A stretch of 39,879 nt of DNA from a virus. The DNA lies in IMG/VR virus record IMGVR_UViG_3300027909_000042, positions 1 to 39,879 of that record. One strand, written 5' to 3'. The notes under the pieces are model-generated. The model was not told the origin of the DNA. It did not search any database and saw only the letters and a program-made list of their open reading frames with translations. The position numbers and the translations under genes are program-made. Of the stretch, positions 38,518-39,879 are shown piece after piece; the first letter of the stretch is position 1, and each line of letters begins with the position of its first letter.

Positions 38518-39626
38518 TTCCATCCCTTGGGTGTGAGGAAACGGCGCGATCCCGGCTTCGACGTACTGCTCGCTGCGATGTCGATGCCGCGTTTGATCTC
38601 GGCGAGAAGCGTCGCCATCGACTCGGCCAGATCCATGCAGCCGACGACGCGGTTGCCGCCTTCGAGCTTGAACGTGTTCTTGCCGGCGGCGAGGTGGCGG
38701 AGGACTTCGATCGCGTCGATGATAGACGTGGAGCTGGCGGCGAGCTGGACTCGGCCAGCGAAGTCGTACGCGGCATGCTGCCAGTCGGTCACGCGTGAGT
38801 CGCGCGACTTGCGCCACGTGATCGTCTCGTCGGAGTTAAGCCCCCACGTGAGCCCGGCGTCGTCGCCGATCGCCGCCTTGAGCTGCGCCCTCAGCTCCTC
38901 GACGCGCTCTGTGCCGGCCTCCCCGTCGGCGAGCGCGCGCTTGAGGTCGAGTGCTAGAGCGCGCTCGTCCTCGGTGGCCGACCGGATGAGCCCGCTGTCG
39001 CGCGGGTGCAGCGCAGACAGCGTCTCGTGGTCGCGAGCGTTCGGGTCTGGCGCCCGGTCGGCAACGACGTGGTCGCGCCACCACCGCGCCGTCATCTCGA
39101 CGATCTGCCCGTGCAGCGTGTCGTCGGCGCTGATCGCGTAGTCGGTCGGCGTGTTGTCGATGAACGTGGTGAGGCGCCACGCGCGAAGCCCGGTGACGAG
39201 CATGCCGGTCTGGCACTGCAGCAGCTCGTACACGGGGACCTCGTCGGTCATCGGCGATCCATACAGCGAGCGGACGCCGACGGAGTGTGTCTTCCCCTCC
39301 CACCCGGCGCCCCATGGCTCGATGATGCCATCCGGCGTGGCGGCGATCAGGACGCCGCCGAACTGGCGCGCGATGGTCGCGACCGGGCCGACCACGGAGA
39401 CGTTGTTGCGCTCGGAGAAGTCGTCACGCAGTAGCGGCTCGAGCAGGTTCCCCCAGCGCATGCGCGCAGCGCGCTCGGCTGAGACGCTCCCCTCGGGGGC
39501 GCGCCCCGTCTTCGTGAGCCACACGTCGAGTGGGGATCGGTACGGGTGGACGTTGGCGATGGCTGGCACGTCGGTCGCGGTGGCAGACATCGTGCGGAGT
39601 TCGTGCTGTTCAGGCGACAGGCTCAT
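38514..39626 (-). CDS. YqaJ/lambda-type exonuclease, 370 aa
   Basis: Residues 23-140 fit the YqaJ viral recombinase core: NVHPYRSPLDVWLTKTG, WGNLLEPLLRDDF with Glu63, ATPDGII with Asp99, WEGKTHSV with Glu110-x-Lys112, and YELLQCQTGM. These are the metal-binding and catalytic residues of the PD-(D/E)xK fold that degrades one strand of duplex ends. A C-terminal helical extension (ELRAQLKAAIGDD and onward) carries a charged region. It pairs with the RecA-like ATPase and RusA for recombination-driven replication. The ATG overlaps the alanine-repeat stop (ATGA). Confidence 0.85.
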   Translation of the reverse strand: MSLSPEQHELRTMSATATDVPAIANVHPYRSPLDVWLTKTGRAPEGSVSAERAARMRWGNLLEPLLRDDFSERNNVSVVGPVATIARQFGGVLIAATPDGIIEPWGAGWEGKTHSVGVRSLYGSPMTDEVPVYELLQCQTGMLVTGLRAWRLTTFIDNTPTDYAISADDTLHGQIVEMTARWWRDHVVADRAPDPNARDHETLSALHPRDSGLIRSATEDERALALDLKRALADGEAGTERVEELRAQLKAAIGDDAGLTWGLNSDETITWRKSRDSRVTDWQHAAYDFAGRVQLAASSTSIIDAIEVLRHLAAGKNTFKLEGGNRVVGCMDLAESMATLLAEIKRGIDIAASSTSKPGSRRFLTPKGWK

Positions 39627-39879
39627 GGGACGTACCTCAGGGCGATGGTGACCGACTCCTCGCCCTTGGCGGCGGCGGCGGCGGCGTAGGCGGCGTAGGA
39701 GGCGGCGTAGGAGGCGGCGTAGGCGGCGGCGTCGGCGGCGGCGCGGGCGGCGTCGGCGGCGGCGTCGTAGGAGGCGGCGTAGGAGGCGGCGTCGCGGTCG
39801 GCGGAGGCGGCGGCGCGGGCGGCGCGGGCGGCGTCGGCGGCGTCGGCGGCGCGGGCGGCGGCGGCGGCGCGGGCGGCGG
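39623..39879 (-). CDS. Alanine-repeat protein, C-terminal part (joins 552-1)
   Basis: This is the 3' end of the gene whose start is at 552. Codons are GCC with Tyr, Ser, Asp or Arg insertions, ending AKGEESVTIALRYVP then TGA, which overlaps the exonuclease ATG (ATGA). Joined across the 146-base overlap (552-147 followed by 39879-39623), the reading frame is 663 bases, exactly 221 codons, with Ala codons crossing the junction in phase. Confidence 0.75.
   Translation of the reverse strand, partial: AARAAAAARAADAADAARAARAAASADRDAASYAASYDAAADAARAAADAAAYAASYAASYAAYAAAAAAKGEESVTIALRYVP
39670..39879 (-). repeat. Alanine-codon array, right end
   Basis: Continuation of the array at 1-275 across the contig junction. 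It includes a GTAGGAGGCGGC motif repeated several times. Confidence 0.85.
39734..39879. repeat. Right copy of 146-bp terminal direct repeat
   Basis: Matches 1-146 with one difference at 39753. Bases 39754-39879 are identical to 21-146 over 126 positions. On the minus strand the difference changes one codon between Asp (GAC) and Ala (GCC). Confidence 0.8.

Noticed and set aside
37672-39141. Plus-strand glycine/valine-rich frame over the alanine array
   Set aside because: It is the reverse reading of GCC triplets; the minus strand has the family-like domain, coupling overlaps and neighbours.

Overview
The window reads as a complete, very compact tailed-phage genome with podovirus architecture: short-tail tubular and nozzle proteins, and three large ejection-type proteins in place of a tape measure. 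It is G+C-rich (roughly two thirds by eye). The last 146 bases repeat the first 146 with one mismatch. Joining the ends at this overlap restores one uninterrupted gene of 221 codons, so the natural molecule is probably a circle or a circularly permuted genome of about 39.73 kb, opened by assembly inside an alanine-codon repeat. No integrase, transposase, tRNA, CRISPR array, DNA polymerase or RNA polymerase was recognised. The host is not stated. A Cys-rich lipoprotein with a C-terminal cysteine pattern I associate with Myxococcota lipoproteins, plus FG-GAP and LamG-like proteins, suggests a myxobacterium or relative; this is an inference.

Layout: transcription diverges from a short control region at about 3.09-3.18 kb. 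The leftward operon runs from 3089 to 1, across the contig junction and on from 39879 to 34772. It holds a zinc-ribbon protein, several small unknowns, a winged-helix or HTH plus zinc-knuckle protein, two alanine-repeat proteins, and a recombination set: YqaJ/lambda-type exonuclease, a RecA-like (Sak4/AAA_24-type) ATPase and a RusA-type resolvase. A 270-residue lipoprotein and a zinc ribbon lie among them. The rightward operon runs from 3180 to 34761. It begins with a ribbon-helix-helix-like regulator and a DnaB-type helicase. Next comes an accessory block of about 22 tiny, overlapping genes at 5.1-11.2 kb, including an Ea22-like protein, a GNAT acetyltransferase, a minute lipoprotein and a GroES co-chaperonin. 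The virion genes follow in order: terminase large subunit, portal, scaffold, capsid, adaptor, tail fibres, nozzle, three ejection proteins, a LamG-like protein, a seven-repeat FG-GAP propeller and a beta-helix protein. Two small membrane proteins (holin candidates) end the operon 10 bases from the convergent leftward genes.

Almost every gene pair overlaps by 1-4 bases (ATGA, GTGA or TGATG), so translational coupling is the rule. The most unusual signals are these: a twin promoter element before the portal and scaffold genes whose geometry predicts leaderless GTG-start mRNAs; an octapeptide (TDGFGSSP) shared by two otherwise unlike phage lipoproteins; a repeated TCAAGATTGA inverted site; two alanine-codon arrays in direct orientation flanking the exonuclease gene; a terminase whose Walker A lysine position is alanine; and secretion signals on two putative tail-region proteins.
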